64,000 nucleotides of DNA from assembly GCA_021405325.1 (NCBI GenBank), contig QWII01000064.1, positions 1-64,000 on the forward strand. Reading direction: 5' to 3'. The position numbers and the translations under genes are program-made. Below are positions 7,688 through 16,152 of the stretch, in pieces. This DNA comes from Caldilinea sp. CFX5. GTDB lineage: Bacteria > Chloroflexota > Anaerolineae > Caldilineales > Caldilineaceae. The notes under the pieces are model-generated. The model saw only the letters and a program-made list of their open reading frames with translations. It ran no database searches and was not told the origin of the DNA. The stretch's first letter is position 1. Every line of letters begins with the position of its first letter.

Positions 7688-9733
7688 ATGACAGTTCGTG
7701 AAAGCGTTGAACAGACGATGACGGCTGACAGCCCCGCGACCAGTGGGGGACAGCCAATGGGAGCGCTTATTGCCCCCGTTCATGGCAAAGCAAGCAATGG
7801 CGCCGGTAGCAATCACTCCAATGGCGTCACCATCCCCAAGATGGATGGCGCCAGTAAAGACGCGGTCGCAGCGGAGGCCGTTGCCCGTGGCAACCTCGAT
7901 CACCATGTCATTCCCGATGGCGAGTTGCTGCAATACCCGTGGTCGTGCATTGGCCGGCTGGAGGCGACGCCAAAGGGCAGCAGCAACTGGCAGCTTGCCG
8001 GTACGGGGGTGTTGGTGGCACCCAACATGTTGCTCACGGCCAGTCACATCTTTAGTGTGCGCCCGATCCACGAGTGGAACTTTCGCTTCTACCCGGCCTA
8101 CAAAGGGCAGCCGCAAACCCAAGACCCCAACGGCGGTACGCGTACCAGCGCCTTCTTGACCGGCCGCATGATCACCGGCAAGCCGAATGGCGACCATGCC
8201 AATAACAATCAGGTGGTTGGCTGGGACTTTGTGATCTGTGAACTGACGAAGAAGTTGGGCGACCACTGGGGGCATATTGGCGTGCGCTCCGGCGGCAACA
8301 GCTTCTACAAAGATCACCGCTGGTACAGCGTCGGCTATCCGCAAGGGTTAGGGGGACAAAACCCTATTCGCTTTCCCGGCATCGATATTTCGGATGTTGA
8401 CAGCGACGACTATAACACCAAGGAGATCGAGACCGACGATTACAACTTCGACACCTTCTTCCCTGGCGACCAGAACTTCTCACCGGGCTGGTCGGGCGGG
8501 CCGCTGCTGGGCGTGGTCGATGGCGCCTGGTGGGTGGTCGGCGTAATGTCCGGGCGCGAGCCGGACGGGATTTTCGACTTCATCGATGGCGTCAATGTCT
8601 TTGCCGGCGGCAAGCGGTTGGTCGAGGCTCATCAACAGGCCAACAAAGATTGGTTCCCGTCGCGCGCCGTGGTGCCGACCTGGGCGCATGTCGCCCCTGT
8701 CTCCCGCAGCACCGACAAACTCGCCCTCTTTGTCACCGATGTCGATGGCAAGATCCGCACGGCCTCCTGGGAACCGGCCTTTGCCGATGGCTGGCGCGGC
8801 TGGCACGAAATCAACGGCGGGCGGGCCGGGGGTGGTACGCCGCTCCATGCCGTGTCACGCAGCAAGGATAAGCTCGACATCTTTGTGGTCGCCCAGGAAA
8901 TTGTCTTCAGCGCGGCCTGGGAGCCGGCCTTTACCGACGGTTGGCACGGCTGGTGGGAGATCAATGGCGGGCGCGCACCGGGCGCCCGCATCAACGCTGT
9001 TGTGCGTGGCAAAGACAAGCTGGATATTTTTGTCGCCGGCAGCGATGGCCGTATCTGGACGGCGGCCTGGGATCCGGCGGTCTCCAATCATTGGCGCGGC
9101 TGGTGGCCCATCGGCAATGTCAAAGTGCCGCACGGCGGCTATATCCACGCCGTCTCGCGCAGCACCGACAAACTCGACATCTTTGTCACCGATGTCAATG
9201 GCAAAGTTCGGACCGCGGCCTGGGAGCCGGCCTTTACCGACGGTTGGCATGGCTGGTGGGAGATTAACGGCGGGATGGCGGCGCCCGGTGCGCCGGTCAC
9301 GGCAGTGGCGCGCAGCAAGGACAAGCTCGACATCTTTGTGGTGGGAACCGATGGCCGCGTCTGGACGGCGGCTTGGGATCCTGCGGTCTCCAACAATTGG
9401 CGGGGCTGGTGGCCCATCGGTGATATCCGCATGCCGGCTGGTTCGGCGGTGCATGTGGTTTCCCGCAGCAAAGACAAGCTCGACATCTTTGCCACCGATG
9501 TCAACGGTGTGATCCAAACAGCCTGGTGGGAACCCAGTCTGGGCGCCACCTGGGGTGGTTGGCGGGAGATCAACGGTGGGCGCGCAAAGCCGGGTACGCC
9601 AGTCACCGCCGTCTCGCGCCGCAAAGACCATCTGGACATCTTTGTTGTCGGTCTCGATGGCTATGTCTGGACGGCGGCCTGGCAGCCCAGCTTCGGCTGG
9701 GATTGGTATGGTTGGGCGCCGGTTAGTTTCTAG
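7688..9733 (+). CDS. trypsin-like serine protease fused to a seven-bladed PLL-type beta-propeller
   Basis: A 681-residue two-domain protein. Residues 85-320 are a V8/trypsin-like protease with a visible triad: His120 in LLTASH, Asp180 in VGWDFVICEL and Ser269 in SPGWSGGPLLG. Residues about 332-681 are seven repeats of roughly 50 residues with the core SRSKDKLDIFV...DGRVWTAAWDP...WRGWWPI. This is the DUF346/PLL lectin repeat, and seven copies fit a closed propeller. The first 70 residues are polar and contain no recognisable signal peptide, which is odd for such a protein; they may be a propeptide or use another export route. GAGGAGAAACC precedes the ATG at 7688. Confidence 0.9.
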   Translation: MTVRESVEQTMTADSPATSGGQPMGALIAPVHGKASNGAGSNHSNGVTIPKMDGASKDAVAAEAVARGNLDHHVIPDGELLQYPWSCIGRLEATPKGSSNWQLAGTGVLVAPNMLLTASHIFSVRPIHEWNFRFYPAYKGQPQTQDPNGGTRTSAFLTGRMITGKPNGDHANNNQVVGWDFVICELTKKLGDHWGHIGVRSGGNSFYKDHRWYSVGYPQGLGGQNPIRFPGIDISDVDSDDYNTKEIETDDYNFDTFFPGDQNFSPGWSGGPLLGVVDGAWWVVGVMSGREPDGIFDFIDGVNVFAGGKRLVEAHQQANKDWFPSRAVVPTWAHVAPVSRSTDKLALFVTDVDGKIRTASWEPAFADGWRGWHEINGGRAGGGTPLHAVSRSKDKLDIFVVAQEIVFSAAWEPAFTDGWHGWWEINGGRAPGARINAVVRGKDKLDIFVAGSDGRIWTAAWDPAVSNHWRGWWPIGNVKVPHGGYIHAVSRSTDKLDIFVTDVNGKVRTAAWEPAFTDGWHGWWEINGGMAAPGAPVTAVARSKDKLDIFVVGTDGRVWTAAWDPAVSNNWRGWWPIGDIRMPAGSAVHVVSRSKDKLDIFATDVNGVIQTAWWEPSLGATWGGWREINGGRAKPGTPVTAVSRRKDHLDIFVVGLDGYVWTAAWQPSFGWDWYGWAPVSF

Positions 9734-9737
9734 CAGA

Positions 9738-9772
9738 TTGCTCCTAACCGGTCACGGACCGGCTAGGAGCAA
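9738..9772 (+). terminator. hairpin after the protease gene, possible terminator
   Basis: The arms are TTGCTCCTAACCGGTC (9738-9753) and GGACCGGCTAGGAGCAA (9756-9772), with one mismatch region. The hairpin begins five bases after the stop codon. No uridine run follows, so rho-independent termination is likely weak. Confidence 0.5.
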
Positions 9773-9806
9773 AAGATTGTTCATAACAAATGTGAAGGAG
9801 GTATCT

Positions 9807-10433
9807 ATGGCATCAACAACACTTTACCGCTTGAGCGCGCTGGCGCTGTTGCTTTGTTGGCCGCTAGCGTTGGTCGGTAACCTGGCGAATCCCGGCATCG
9901 ATATTGCATTGGTCAACCATCCGCTCTGGACGCCGATGCACGCACTGGTGCTGGCCGCCTATGCCCTGGCCCTGTTGGGCTTGCCCGGTCTCTATGCCCG
10001 GCTGGGGTCACAGATGGGGATCTTGGGGTTGATCGGCTTTGCTTTCTACATGCTGCGGCTGGCGACCTCCATCGGTAGCAAGGTCTACGATCTCGTGATC
10101 AAGCCAACCCTGGCCGGTGAACCAGCCGCCCGCGCCCTGGCCACCGGTGATGGCCCCTTGCGCTCACTCTATGGCGAGTGGGGCATTGTTCTTTCGCTGC
10201 TCTTCGCCGTGGGGACCATCGGCTTTGGCATAGCCATCCTGCGCCTAAGCTGGCGGGCGCGCTGGGCCGGGCTGTTGATCATCCTGGGGTCAGTTGGCAC
10301 GATTCTGCTCCCGCCGGTTGGGCTGGTCATTCGGGAAGCCGGGCTGGCCTGGCTAGGGGCAACGCTCTGGCAAGAACAGCGGGCGGCGCAACCGGGGGAG
10401 ATCCCGCTCAGAGATCCTGTGCTGAGTTCTTAA
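9807..10433 (+). CDS. multi-pass membrane protein of unknown function
   Basis: A 208-residue hydrophobic protein with about six membrane segments. The start at 9807 follows AAGGAGGTATCT, an almost ideal ribosome binding site. Helices are visible around LALLLCWPLALVGNL, MHALVLAAYALALLGL, ILGLIGFAFYML, IVLSLLFAVGTIGFGIAIL and GLLIILGSVGTILLPPVGLVI. No charged catalytic or transport motif is obvious. It belongs to the style of small polytopic proteins that recurs at 11444 and 19468, although sequence similarity to them is weak. Function is not assigned. Confidence 0.75.
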   Translation: MASTTLYRLSALALLLCWPLALVGNLANPGIDIALVNHPLWTPMHALVLAAYALALLGLPGLYARLGSQMGILGLIGFAFYMLRLATSIGSKVYDLVIKPTLAGEPAARALATGDGPLRSLYGEWGIVLSLLFAVGTIGFGIAILRLSWRARWAGLLIILGSVGTILLPPVGLVIREAGLAWLGATLWQEQRAAQPGEIPLRDPVLSS

Positions 10434-10440
10434 CAAGTTC

Positions 10441-10512
10441 AACACTATGTCAGTCAACACTATGTCAGTCAACACTATGTCAGTCAACACTATGTCAGTT
10501 AACACTATGTCA
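10441..10512 (+). repeat. 15-bp tandem repeat carrying start codons (4.8 copies)
   Basis: The unit AACACTATGTCAGTC is repeated at 10441, 10456, 10471 and 10486 (last base changed to T), then partially at 10501-10512. Each unit contains an ATG in one common frame. That frame would encode MSVNT repeats fused to the cupredoxin gene downstream. The unit length is a multiple of three, so copy-number changes keep the frame. No ribosome binding site lies inside the unit. Confidence 0.95.
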
Positions 10513-10527
10513 AAAGGAGATTTTTCA

Positions 10528-11343
10528 ATGGAAACCCTATCGAACAAGCTTACTATTCGTGGGTGGGCGGTTGCCCTCTGTACGCTATTGCTCGTCGGTC
10601 TGGCGGCTTGTGCGGCGGCGAAGGCAACCACCTTGCCCGAAATTACAGTCGAGATCACCGACGACGCCGTCAAAACACCGGCAGAGATGCCCGCCGGTTT
10701 TGTGGCCGTGACCTTTGTCGATCGCCGCAGCGAACCGAAAGATGGCGTGCCGATCATCATCCGCTTGCATGACGGCGTAAGCATGGAAGAAGCGCTGGCT
10801 GAGGGCGATCCAACGGCGCCACCCAAGGCCACCATGCTCGGCGGTCAGGTGGGGCGCTCGATCTTCCATCTGGAAGTCGGCAATTACTTCATCCAGTGGG
10901 CCAGTGAGGACGCGCAGCCACCTGCCCCAGCCGCGTTCAGCGTACAGGGCAACGCCAACGATGTGTCCGCACCCAAGGCGGCTGTCCAACTGAACCTGGT
11001 CGATTTTAGCTTCACCCTACCCGACACGGTGCCGGGTGGCAAGCAGCTTTGGCAGATCACCAACCAGGGCAACGTGACGCATCACGCCCTCATCCTCAAG
11101 CTGAATGACGGGGCGAGTGACGACGATCTCACCACCTGGCTGATGCAGATGGAGCCGACAGGGCCGCCACCGGCGCAGTTAGTCGTCCACGGCGCCCCGC
11201 ACGATCCGGGCGTGACTAGTTGGCCGGAGATCGACCTGGCCCCCGGCACGTACTATGTCGTCTGCTTCCTGCCGGATTTCAGCAAAAATCCACCGCTGCC
11301 CCATGTGGCGCATGGGATGCTGCGCCGGTTTATCGTCCAGTAA
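10528..11343 (+). CDS. lipoprotein with cupredoxin-like copper-binding domain
   Basis: The 271-residue product starts at 10528 after AAAAGGAGATTTTTCA. A signal peptide ends in lipobox LAAC (cysteine 28). The N-terminal half (VEITDDAVKTPAEMPAGFVAVTF...) and the C-terminal half (VDFSFTLPDTVPGGKQLWQITNQGNVTHHALIL) both look like cupredoxin-type barrels. Only the second keeps a full set of likely type 1 copper ligands: His in THHA, then Cys in YYVVCFLPD and His and Met in HVAHGM. It is probably an extracytoplasmic electron carrier. A di-haem cytochrome lies 9 kb upstream, but no direct link is shown. In-frame ATGs in the upstream 15-bp repeats allow longer N-termini. Confidence 0.75.
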   Translation: METLSNKLTIRGWAVALCTLLLVGLAACAAAKATTLPEITVEITDDAVKTPAEMPAGFVAVTFVDRRSEPKDGVPIIIRLHDGVSMEEALAEGDPTAPPKATMLGGQVGRSIFHLEVGNYFIQWASEDAQPPAPAAFSVQGNANDVSAPKAAVQLNLVDFSFTLPDTVPGGKQLWQITNQGNVTHHALILKLNDGASDDDLTTWLMQMEPTGPPPAQLVVHGAPHDPGVTSWPEIDLAPGTYYVVCFLPDFSKNPPLPHVAHGMLRRFIVQ

Positions 11344-11355
11344 TTCACTCACCTG

Positions 11356-11406
11356 CGCATTGTCTCTGGTAGGGGTACAAACTGTCCCTCTACCAGAGAC
11401 AATGCG
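11356..11406. repeat. hairpin upstream of the membrane protein gene
   Basis: The arms CGCATTGTCTCTGGTA (11356-11371) and TACCAGAGACAATGCG (11391-11406) are perfectly complementary. The 19-base interval contains ACTGTCCCTC, which is shared with the hairpin at the window start. It lies between the cupredoxin gene and the gene at 11444. Confidence 0.8.
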
Positions 11407-11443
11407 TAGGGCGAGGGATTCATTCAATAAGAAGGACAATGGT

Positions 11444-12058
11444 ATGGAAAACCAACATCGTATTCGCAGCGCAGCGCTGCTTTGTATGGCCGGCGCCCTG
11501 CTGTGGATTGTCGCTTTGCTCATTCAGTACCGCTACGGCCTCTTTGCGCCTGACGGCGGGGCACTCTATGTCATCAACCAGAGTATGTTTGCGCTGGCGA
11601 TGATCGGCCACATGCTGGGTGTGCTGGGTCTCGTGTGGGCGCAACCGGTGAATGGCCGCTTTGGCATGATCACGCTGGGTCTCTTTCTGGCCGGCTGGTG
11701 TGCGCTCTTTGTCGCGCTGACCTTCTCATTGCTCACCGGCAGTGCAGCGCTCGATCTGCTCTTGCCCATCGGCGGCATCTTGGGCAACCTGTGTGGCCTG
11801 CTGGCCGGGATCGCCATTGTGGTGGCGCGGCGCTGGGGTGGCTGGCAGCGTTATGCCGTGCTGATTTACGGGCTGTACTTTGCGTTGGTCCTCCTCGCCC
11901 CGAACCTTATCGCCGGGCAGGAGCCGACGTTGATCACGGAAGCGGGCTGGGAATTGACCTGGTTGCTGATCGGTGCGGCTCTCTACACCAGCCAGCGCGC
12001 AAGTAACGGTCGCCAGAAACAGGCAATCAGCGCGCAGGAGGGCATCGTATGGCGTTGA
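11444..12058 (+). CDS. polytopic membrane protein, paralogue of the gene at 19468
   Basis: A 204-residue protein with about six membrane helices; the start at 11444 follows AGAAGGACAATGGT. The segment GGILGNLCGLLAGIAIVVARRWGGWQRYAVLIYGLYFALVLL matches, motif for motif, the GALFSGLGMLLAGIAVMVARQWPGWRRFAPLLVGLYYVLMI segment of the protein at 19468-20079, so the two are paralogues. No transporter or enzyme signature is visible. Its last ten bases overlap the next gene, indicating translational coupling. Confidence 0.8.
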   Translation: MENQHRIRSAALLCMAGALLWIVALLIQYRYGLFAPDGGALYVINQSMFALAMIGHMLGVLGLVWAQPVNGRFGMITLGLFLAGWCALFVALTFSLLTGSAALDLLLPIGGILGNLCGLLAGIAIVVARRWGGWQRYAVLIYGLYFALVLLAPNLIAGQEPTLITEAGWELTWLLIGAALYTSQRASNGRQKQAISAQEGIVWR

Positions 12059-12756
12059 GTATAACGTTACCAATCCTGCCGCTTGCCAACGTCGGCTGGG
12101 AGCGCCCGTTGCCGGCGGCTTGGTGGATTGCGCAAGATAGCGCTGTGTTGGCCTACGCCTTGACGCTCCTGCGGACAACGTTGGCGGAAGCTGTGGTGAC
12201 AACGCCCACATCGGATGCGCAAAGGGTGCAGTGGGTGGAGCAAGCCGGGCGGCAGCATCGGCTGATCATCAACCAGGCCCACCTGCTGCGCACCTTGCCC
12301 CATCTCTACTTTGTCGGCTTTTTTGGGCAGCGGCGGCGTGGGTTGACGACAGCGCCGCTGCTGGATCTGGTTGTCGCCCTGGATGACGCCCTGGTGGCGG
12401 AGTTGCGCGAACACCCTGATATTGTCGGCTACTGCACCTGCGAACTGGCGGGCGGCGACTATGGTAATCTGGTTTTGTTGCGCACTGAGGCAGCCAAAGC
12501 CGAGTGGGCCAAAAGCGAACGCCACAGCTATGTCGCCCGCACCCTGGCGCCGCACTATTACCGGAGCGTGCGGCTGCACCACGGTTCGATCCCCGGTGGA
12601 TTGGCCGCTGGTCACGACCCGGTCATTGAACACACGCACTATTATGACTATGAAAAGAAATACCAAAACAATGAACAAGAAGATGGGCTGGGTATTGTTG
12701 GCAACGCTGATCTTGTTGGTCGCGATCTTGCTGGTCAATACCTTGCGCTTTACTAG
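12049..12756 (+). CDS. hypothetical protein with doubtful C-terminal end
   Basis: A 235-residue protein I do not recognise. It starts inside the preceding gene (overlap 12049-12058). The region up to about residue 200 has normal composition (VEQAGRQHRLIINQAHLLRTLPHLYFVGFFGQ; HSYVARTLAPHYYRSVRLHHGSIPGGL). The last 35 residues overlap, in another frame, the start and membrane anchor of the M20 peptidase gene. They look like read-through of a shifted frame and not a conserved tail. A small indel near 12650 may have moved the original stop. Confidence 0.55.
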   Translation: MALSITLPILPLANVGWERPLPAAWWIAQDSAVLAYALTLLRTTLAEAVVTTPTSDAQRVQWVEQAGRQHRLIINQAHLLRTLPHLYFVGFFGQRRRGLTTAPLLDLVVALDDALVAELREHPDIVGYCTCELAGGDYGNLVLLRTEAAKAEWAKSERHSYVARTLAPHYYRSVRLHHGSIPGGLAAGHDPVIEHTHYYDYEKKYQNNEQEDGLGIVGNADLVGRDLAGQYLALY

Positions 12757-14128
12757 TCGGCAAGTGACACCGTCGCCAATTGATCGAATTGAACTGGATG
12801 AAGCGCAGCTTGCCCAACGGCTGGCCGGGGCGATCCGCATTCCGACCATCTCGCAAGCGGATGGTACGGTGGATGGGGCAGCGTTGCTGGCACTGCACGA
12901 CTATCTGGCGCAGAGCTTCCCGTTAGTTCACGCCCGCTTGGGCAAAGAGACGATCAGCGACTACAGCCTGCTCTACACTTGGCCGGGGCGCGACCCGACG
13001 GCCAAGCCGATCCTACTGCTGGCCCACTTAGATGTGGTGCCGGTGGAGGACGAAGCCGCTTGGACACACCCGCCCTTTGCCGGAACCATCGCCGATGGCT
13101 TCATCTGGGGTCGCGGTGCGATGGACGACAAAGCCAGCGTCCTCGGCATCTTAGAAGCGGTGGAACGGCTGCTGGCCGAGGGTTTTCAACCCGAACGCAC
13201 GCTCTATCTGGCCTTTGGTCATGATGAGGAAATTGGCGGGAAAAACGGGGCGACCAAAATTGCGGCGCGCTTGCAAGAACGCCAGGTGGCGTTGGAAACC
13301 ATTCTTGACGAAGGCTTTTTCATCACCGAGGGCATCTTGCCGGGCGTCACCCAACCCGTTGCGCTGATCGGGATTGCCGAGAAGGGCATCCTCAACCTCG
13401 CCTTGACGGTGGCGGGAACCGGCGGTCATGCCGCGACGCCGCCACCGCAGACAACCATCGGCGTGCTGAGTGCGGCGATCCGCCAACTGGAAACGCACCC
13501 GTTGCCCGGCGGCCTTCACGGCGCGGTGGCGCAGATGTTCGACGCCATCGGGCCGGAGCTGCCCTTTGGGCAACGCTTGATCTTCGCCAACCTCTGGCTC
13601 TTTCGCCCGCTGGTCGAGCGCCGGTTGGCCGCTGCGCCCAGCACCAATGCCCTTTTGCGCACGACGACGGCGGTCACGCGTATCGACGGCGGGGTGAAAG
13701 AGAATGTGTTGCCCAGCCAGGCCAACGCACTGGTCAACTTGCGTCTCCTGCCTGGCGACAGCATTGAAGAGGTCACCGCGCATGTGCAGCAGACCATCGC
13801 TGATCCACGGGTGCAGATCGGTCCGCATGGCAACAGCAATAGCGAACCGTCGGCTATCTCCCCGACGGATGGAGTTGGCTTTCAGACGTTGCAACGCACC
13901 ATTCGCCAAGTCTTTCCCGATGTCCTCGTGGCGCCGGGCCAGGTGTTAGGCGGCACCGATGCGCGTCACTATGCCGCGCTCTCGCCCAACATCTACCGCT
14001 TTCTGCCCCAACGGCTGGGCGCGGCCGATGTCGCCCGCCTGCATGGGACGAATGAACGGCTGGCGGTGGCGGACTATGCCGATGGGGTGCGCTTTTATGT
14101 GCAGTTGATTAAGAATTCGAGCCAGTAG
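12650..14128 (+). CDS. membrane-anchored M20 family peptidase, PM20D1-like
   Basis: The product is 492 residues from the ATG at 12650; the ATG at 12671 (485 residues) is equally possible because neither has a good ribosome binding site. An N-terminal anchor (MGWVLLATLILLVAILLV) precedes the M20 metallopeptidase fold. Metal and catalytic motifs are clear: LLLAHLDVVPV (HxD), GRGAMDDK, FGHDEEIGG and, at the end, GTDARHYA. A dimerisation domain lies between (GIAEKGILNLALTVAGTGGHAATPP). The length and motif spacing match the carboxypeptidase PM20D1 / amidohydrolase branch. It probably hydrolyses peptides or N-acyl amino acids outside the cytoplasm. Confidence 0.85.
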   Translation: MKRNTKTMNKKMGWVLLATLILLVAILLVNTLRFTSRQVTPSPIDRIELDEAQLAQRLAGAIRIPTISQADGTVDGAALLALHDYLAQSFPLVHARLGKETISDYSLLYTWPGRDPTAKPILLLAHLDVVPVEDEAAWTHPPFAGTIADGFIWGRGAMDDKASVLGILEAVERLLAEGFQPERTLYLAFGHDEEIGGKNGATKIAARLQERQVALETILDEGFFITEGILPGVTQPVALIGIAEKGILNLALTVAGTGGHAATPPPQTTIGVLSAAIRQLETHPLPGGLHGAVAQMFDAIGPELPFGQRLIFANLWLFRPLVERRLAAAPSTNALLRTTTAVTRIDGGVKENVLPSQANALVNLRLLPGDSIEEVTAHVQQTIADPRVQIGPHGNSNSEPSAISPTDGVGFQTLQRTIRQVFPDVLVAPGQVLGGTDARHYAALSPNIYRFLPQRLGAADVARLHGTNERLAVADYADGVRFYVQLIKNSSQ

Positions 14129-14498
14129 TACTCTACCGCAAGTCCGGTTCTGGGGGAAGGGGCGGTGGCGACGCACCCTTCTTACCCGGTCAGATTGGAC
14201 ATTAACAGAAACCGTCCTCCCTTCATTTATCCAATCCTCTCGGCCAGCCTCGCCAAAATCTCTGGCGAGAAAATCAACACCAAGACGCCGGCCACGCAAT
14301 CGCCATCCGTAACTAGACCAGCGGCAGCTGAAAACGAGCAATTGCATCAAGTTTGCTCCTTTGAATCAACCATTTGGTTGATGCGTAAATACACCACCGT
14401 CTAAGCGCAAATCCATCGGTTGGTGGGCTACAAAATCATGTTTCTCTCCTACACTATAGGTACGTCTTTTGAACCTATATGAAAAGGAGAAAACACAC
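14129..14498 (+). promoter_or_regulatory. 370-base intergenic region with a small inverted repeat upstream of the lipoprotein gene
   Basis: I see no gene here; the short frames crossing it lack ribosome binding sites. Just before the next gene the arms TATAGGT (14455-14461) and ACCTATA (14473-14479) form a possible operator, directly followed by AAAAGGAGA. No convincing -35/-10 pair was found. Confidence 0.35.
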
Positions 14499-15191
14499 AT
14501 GCATACACTTAGATTTTCGAGCGCAACGATTTCTGTTTTGCTACTGGCACTGCTCTTGAGCGCGTGCCAACCGATTCAGCCTGATCCCGCTGCTTTAAGC
14601 CAAATTCAACCTACCGAGACAGTTACAGACCAAAACAATGGTTCATCTCATGTCGTTCCCCAGGCGGTTCGTGACTTGGCGGGAAACTATGTCGGGTCGT
14701 GGACCGTGTTTGGAACCGACGAAGAGGGCCAGGTGGTCAAGCTTGTGTCTTGGACAGATACTATCCAGGCTGAGAATCCCCAGATGGATGGCGAACAGGC
14801 ATATGTGCTCACGACTGGCGAAATGATATTCGATAGTAACAATATCCCACCGATGCAACTCGCTGGGAAAGAGGGATACTTTCTGCTGCCGGATGGCAGT
14901 CTCGGGGACTATTTCGTTGAAACAAACGGACAAATTTCTAAGAGTAACCAGTTGAGTGAAAACGTCTGGATTTCGGTGACGCCGGCCTCTTCCCAAGATC
15001 TAGCTTCCTATCGTCTGCCGAATGTTTCTTCTGGTCAGCACGTCCTTGTTAAGGTGATTACCAGCGAAGGAGGAATTGAAACCCACCGAATTACTCGTGT
15101 AACGACCGTCAATTGGACAGATCAAGCGGGCCAGGAGCGCTCAACTCAGTTTGTCAGCCTTCAGGGGTTTCATCAACGACAAGCGGAATGA
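14499..15191 (+). CDS. lipoprotein of unknown function
   Basis: A 230-residue lipoprotein: a signal peptide with lipobox LSAC, then a PT-rich linker (QPIQPDPAALSQIQPTETVT). AAAAGGAGA precedes the start at 14499. The mature domain is mostly beta (LAGNYVGSWTVFGTDEEGQVVKLVSWTDTIQ; ETHRITRVTTVNWTDQAGQE), similar in style to lipocalin-like or DUF1579-type domains, but I cannot assign it. Codon and base composition are slightly more AT-rich than the neighbours. It lies 44 bases upstream of the ABC exporter operon and may be an accessory of it. Confidence 0.7.
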   Translation: MHTLRFSSATISVLLLALLLSACQPIQPDPAALSQIQPTETVTDQNNGSSHVVPQAVRDLAGNYVGSWTVFGTDEEGQVVKLVSWTDTIQAENPQMDGEQAYVLTTGEMIFDSNNIPPMQLAGKEGYFLLPDGSLGDYFVETNGQISKSNQLSENVWISVTPASSQDLASYRLPNVSSGQHVLVKVITSEGGIETHRITRVTTVNWTDQAGQERSTQFVSLQGFHQRQAE

Positions 15192-15235
15192 AAGTTGACA
15201 GATGGATTTTATACGAAACACAAAGGAGCATAACA

Positions 15236-16141
15236 ATGGTCATTGATGTTCAAAACTTGCACAAAACGTATGGTCAATACACGGCGGTGCAAGATGTCTC
15301 ATTCTCGGTCAAACAGGGGGAAATCTTCGGCATCATCGGGCCAAATGGCGCAGGCAAAACGACCACCGTCGAAGCGGTCATCGGTTTGCGCCAACCCACC
15401 AGCGGTCATATCCGCGTGCTGGGCCTGGACCCCCATGCCGACCGGCGGGCCGTCAGTCAACGGATTGGCATTCAGCTCCAGCAAGCCCAAATCCCCGAAC
15501 GGATGAAGGTTTGGGAAGCGCTTGACCTGTTCAGCTCATTCTATGCCAAGACCGTCCCGTGGGAACCGTTGCTCGCAGCCTGGGGCCTCGCCGAAAAACG
15601 GGAGACCATGTTTGGCAAGCTGTCGGGTGGGCAAAAGCAACGGCTCTTGATTGCCCTCGCCCTGCTCAACGATCCGGAAATCGTCTTTTTGGATGAGCTA
15701 ACCACGGGGCTGGATCCGCAGGCGCGCCGGGCCACCTGGGAACTGGTGGCCGCCATTCGCGACCGCGGCAAAACGGTTGTGTTGGTGACACACTTTATGG
15801 ATGAGGCGCAAGCGTTGTGTGACCGGATGGCGGTCATTGACCATGGGCGCATGATCGCCCTTGATAGCCCGCAGGCGTTGATTGACCAACTGGGGAACAA
15901 GCAGCGGATTATTTTCAGCGCACCCAGCACCTTCGATGCGGCAAGCCTGCGCCGCGTGGCTGGTGTGACCCAAGTGAGCCGGGAAAACGGTCATGTGGTG
16001 GTGCAGGGGCAAGGTTCACTGTTAAGCAATGTCGTCTTAGCCTTGAACGACCAGCAGATCGCCCCCGCCGATATCCGCACCGAGGCAGCAGATTTGGAAG
16101 ATGTTTTTATTCAGTTAACCGGCCGCGCTGTGCGCGAATAG
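15236..16141 (+). CDS. ABC transporter ATP-binding protein, DrrA-like
   Basis: The 301-residue ATPase starts at 15236 after AAAGGAGC. It carries a Walker A motif GPNGAGKTTT, Q-loop, signature LSGGQKQRL, Walker B IVFLDELTTGLDP and switch histidine in VTHFMDEA. The C-terminal extension (QRIIFSAPSTF...DLEDVFIQLTGRAVRE) is typical of the DrrA/CcmA branch that pairs with one ABC-2 permease. The permease follows 11 bases later, and a two-component system follows that. The substrate is likely a drug, lipid or peptide exported from the cytoplasm. Confidence 0.92.
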   Translation: MVIDVQNLHKTYGQYTAVQDVSFSVKQGEIFGIIGPNGAGKTTTVEAVIGLRQPTSGHIRVLGLDPHADRRAVSQRIGIQLQQAQIPERMKVWEALDLFSSFYAKTVPWEPLLAAWGLAEKRETMFGKLSGGQKQRLLIALALLNDPEIVFLDELTTGLDPQARRATWELVAAIRDRGKTVVLVTHFMDEAQALCDRMAVIDHGRMIALDSPQALIDQLGNKQRIIFSAPSTFDAASLRRVAGVTQVSRENGHVVVQGQGSLLSNVVLALNDQQIAPADIRTEAADLEDVFIQLTGRAVRE

Positions 16142-16152
16142 GAGGAGAAACC

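Noticed and set aside
7079..8344. A 421-codon minus-strand open frame
   Set aside because: It crosses three clearly coding plus-strand regions and a palindrome, with no motif of its own.
10447..10527. An N-terminal MSVNT-repeat extension of the cupredoxin lipoprotein
   Set aside because: A strong ribosome binding site and a signal peptide point to the start at 10528; the upstream ATGs have no ribosome binding site. I keep the repeat as a finding only.
14165..14404. Small open frames in the gap before the lipoprotein gene
   Set aside because: They lack ribosome binding sites and protein-like composition, and frames on both strands are equally open.
15194..15215. A promoter before the ABC ATPase (TTGACA with TATACG)
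   Set aside because: The spacer is only about nine bases, far from the usual 16-18.
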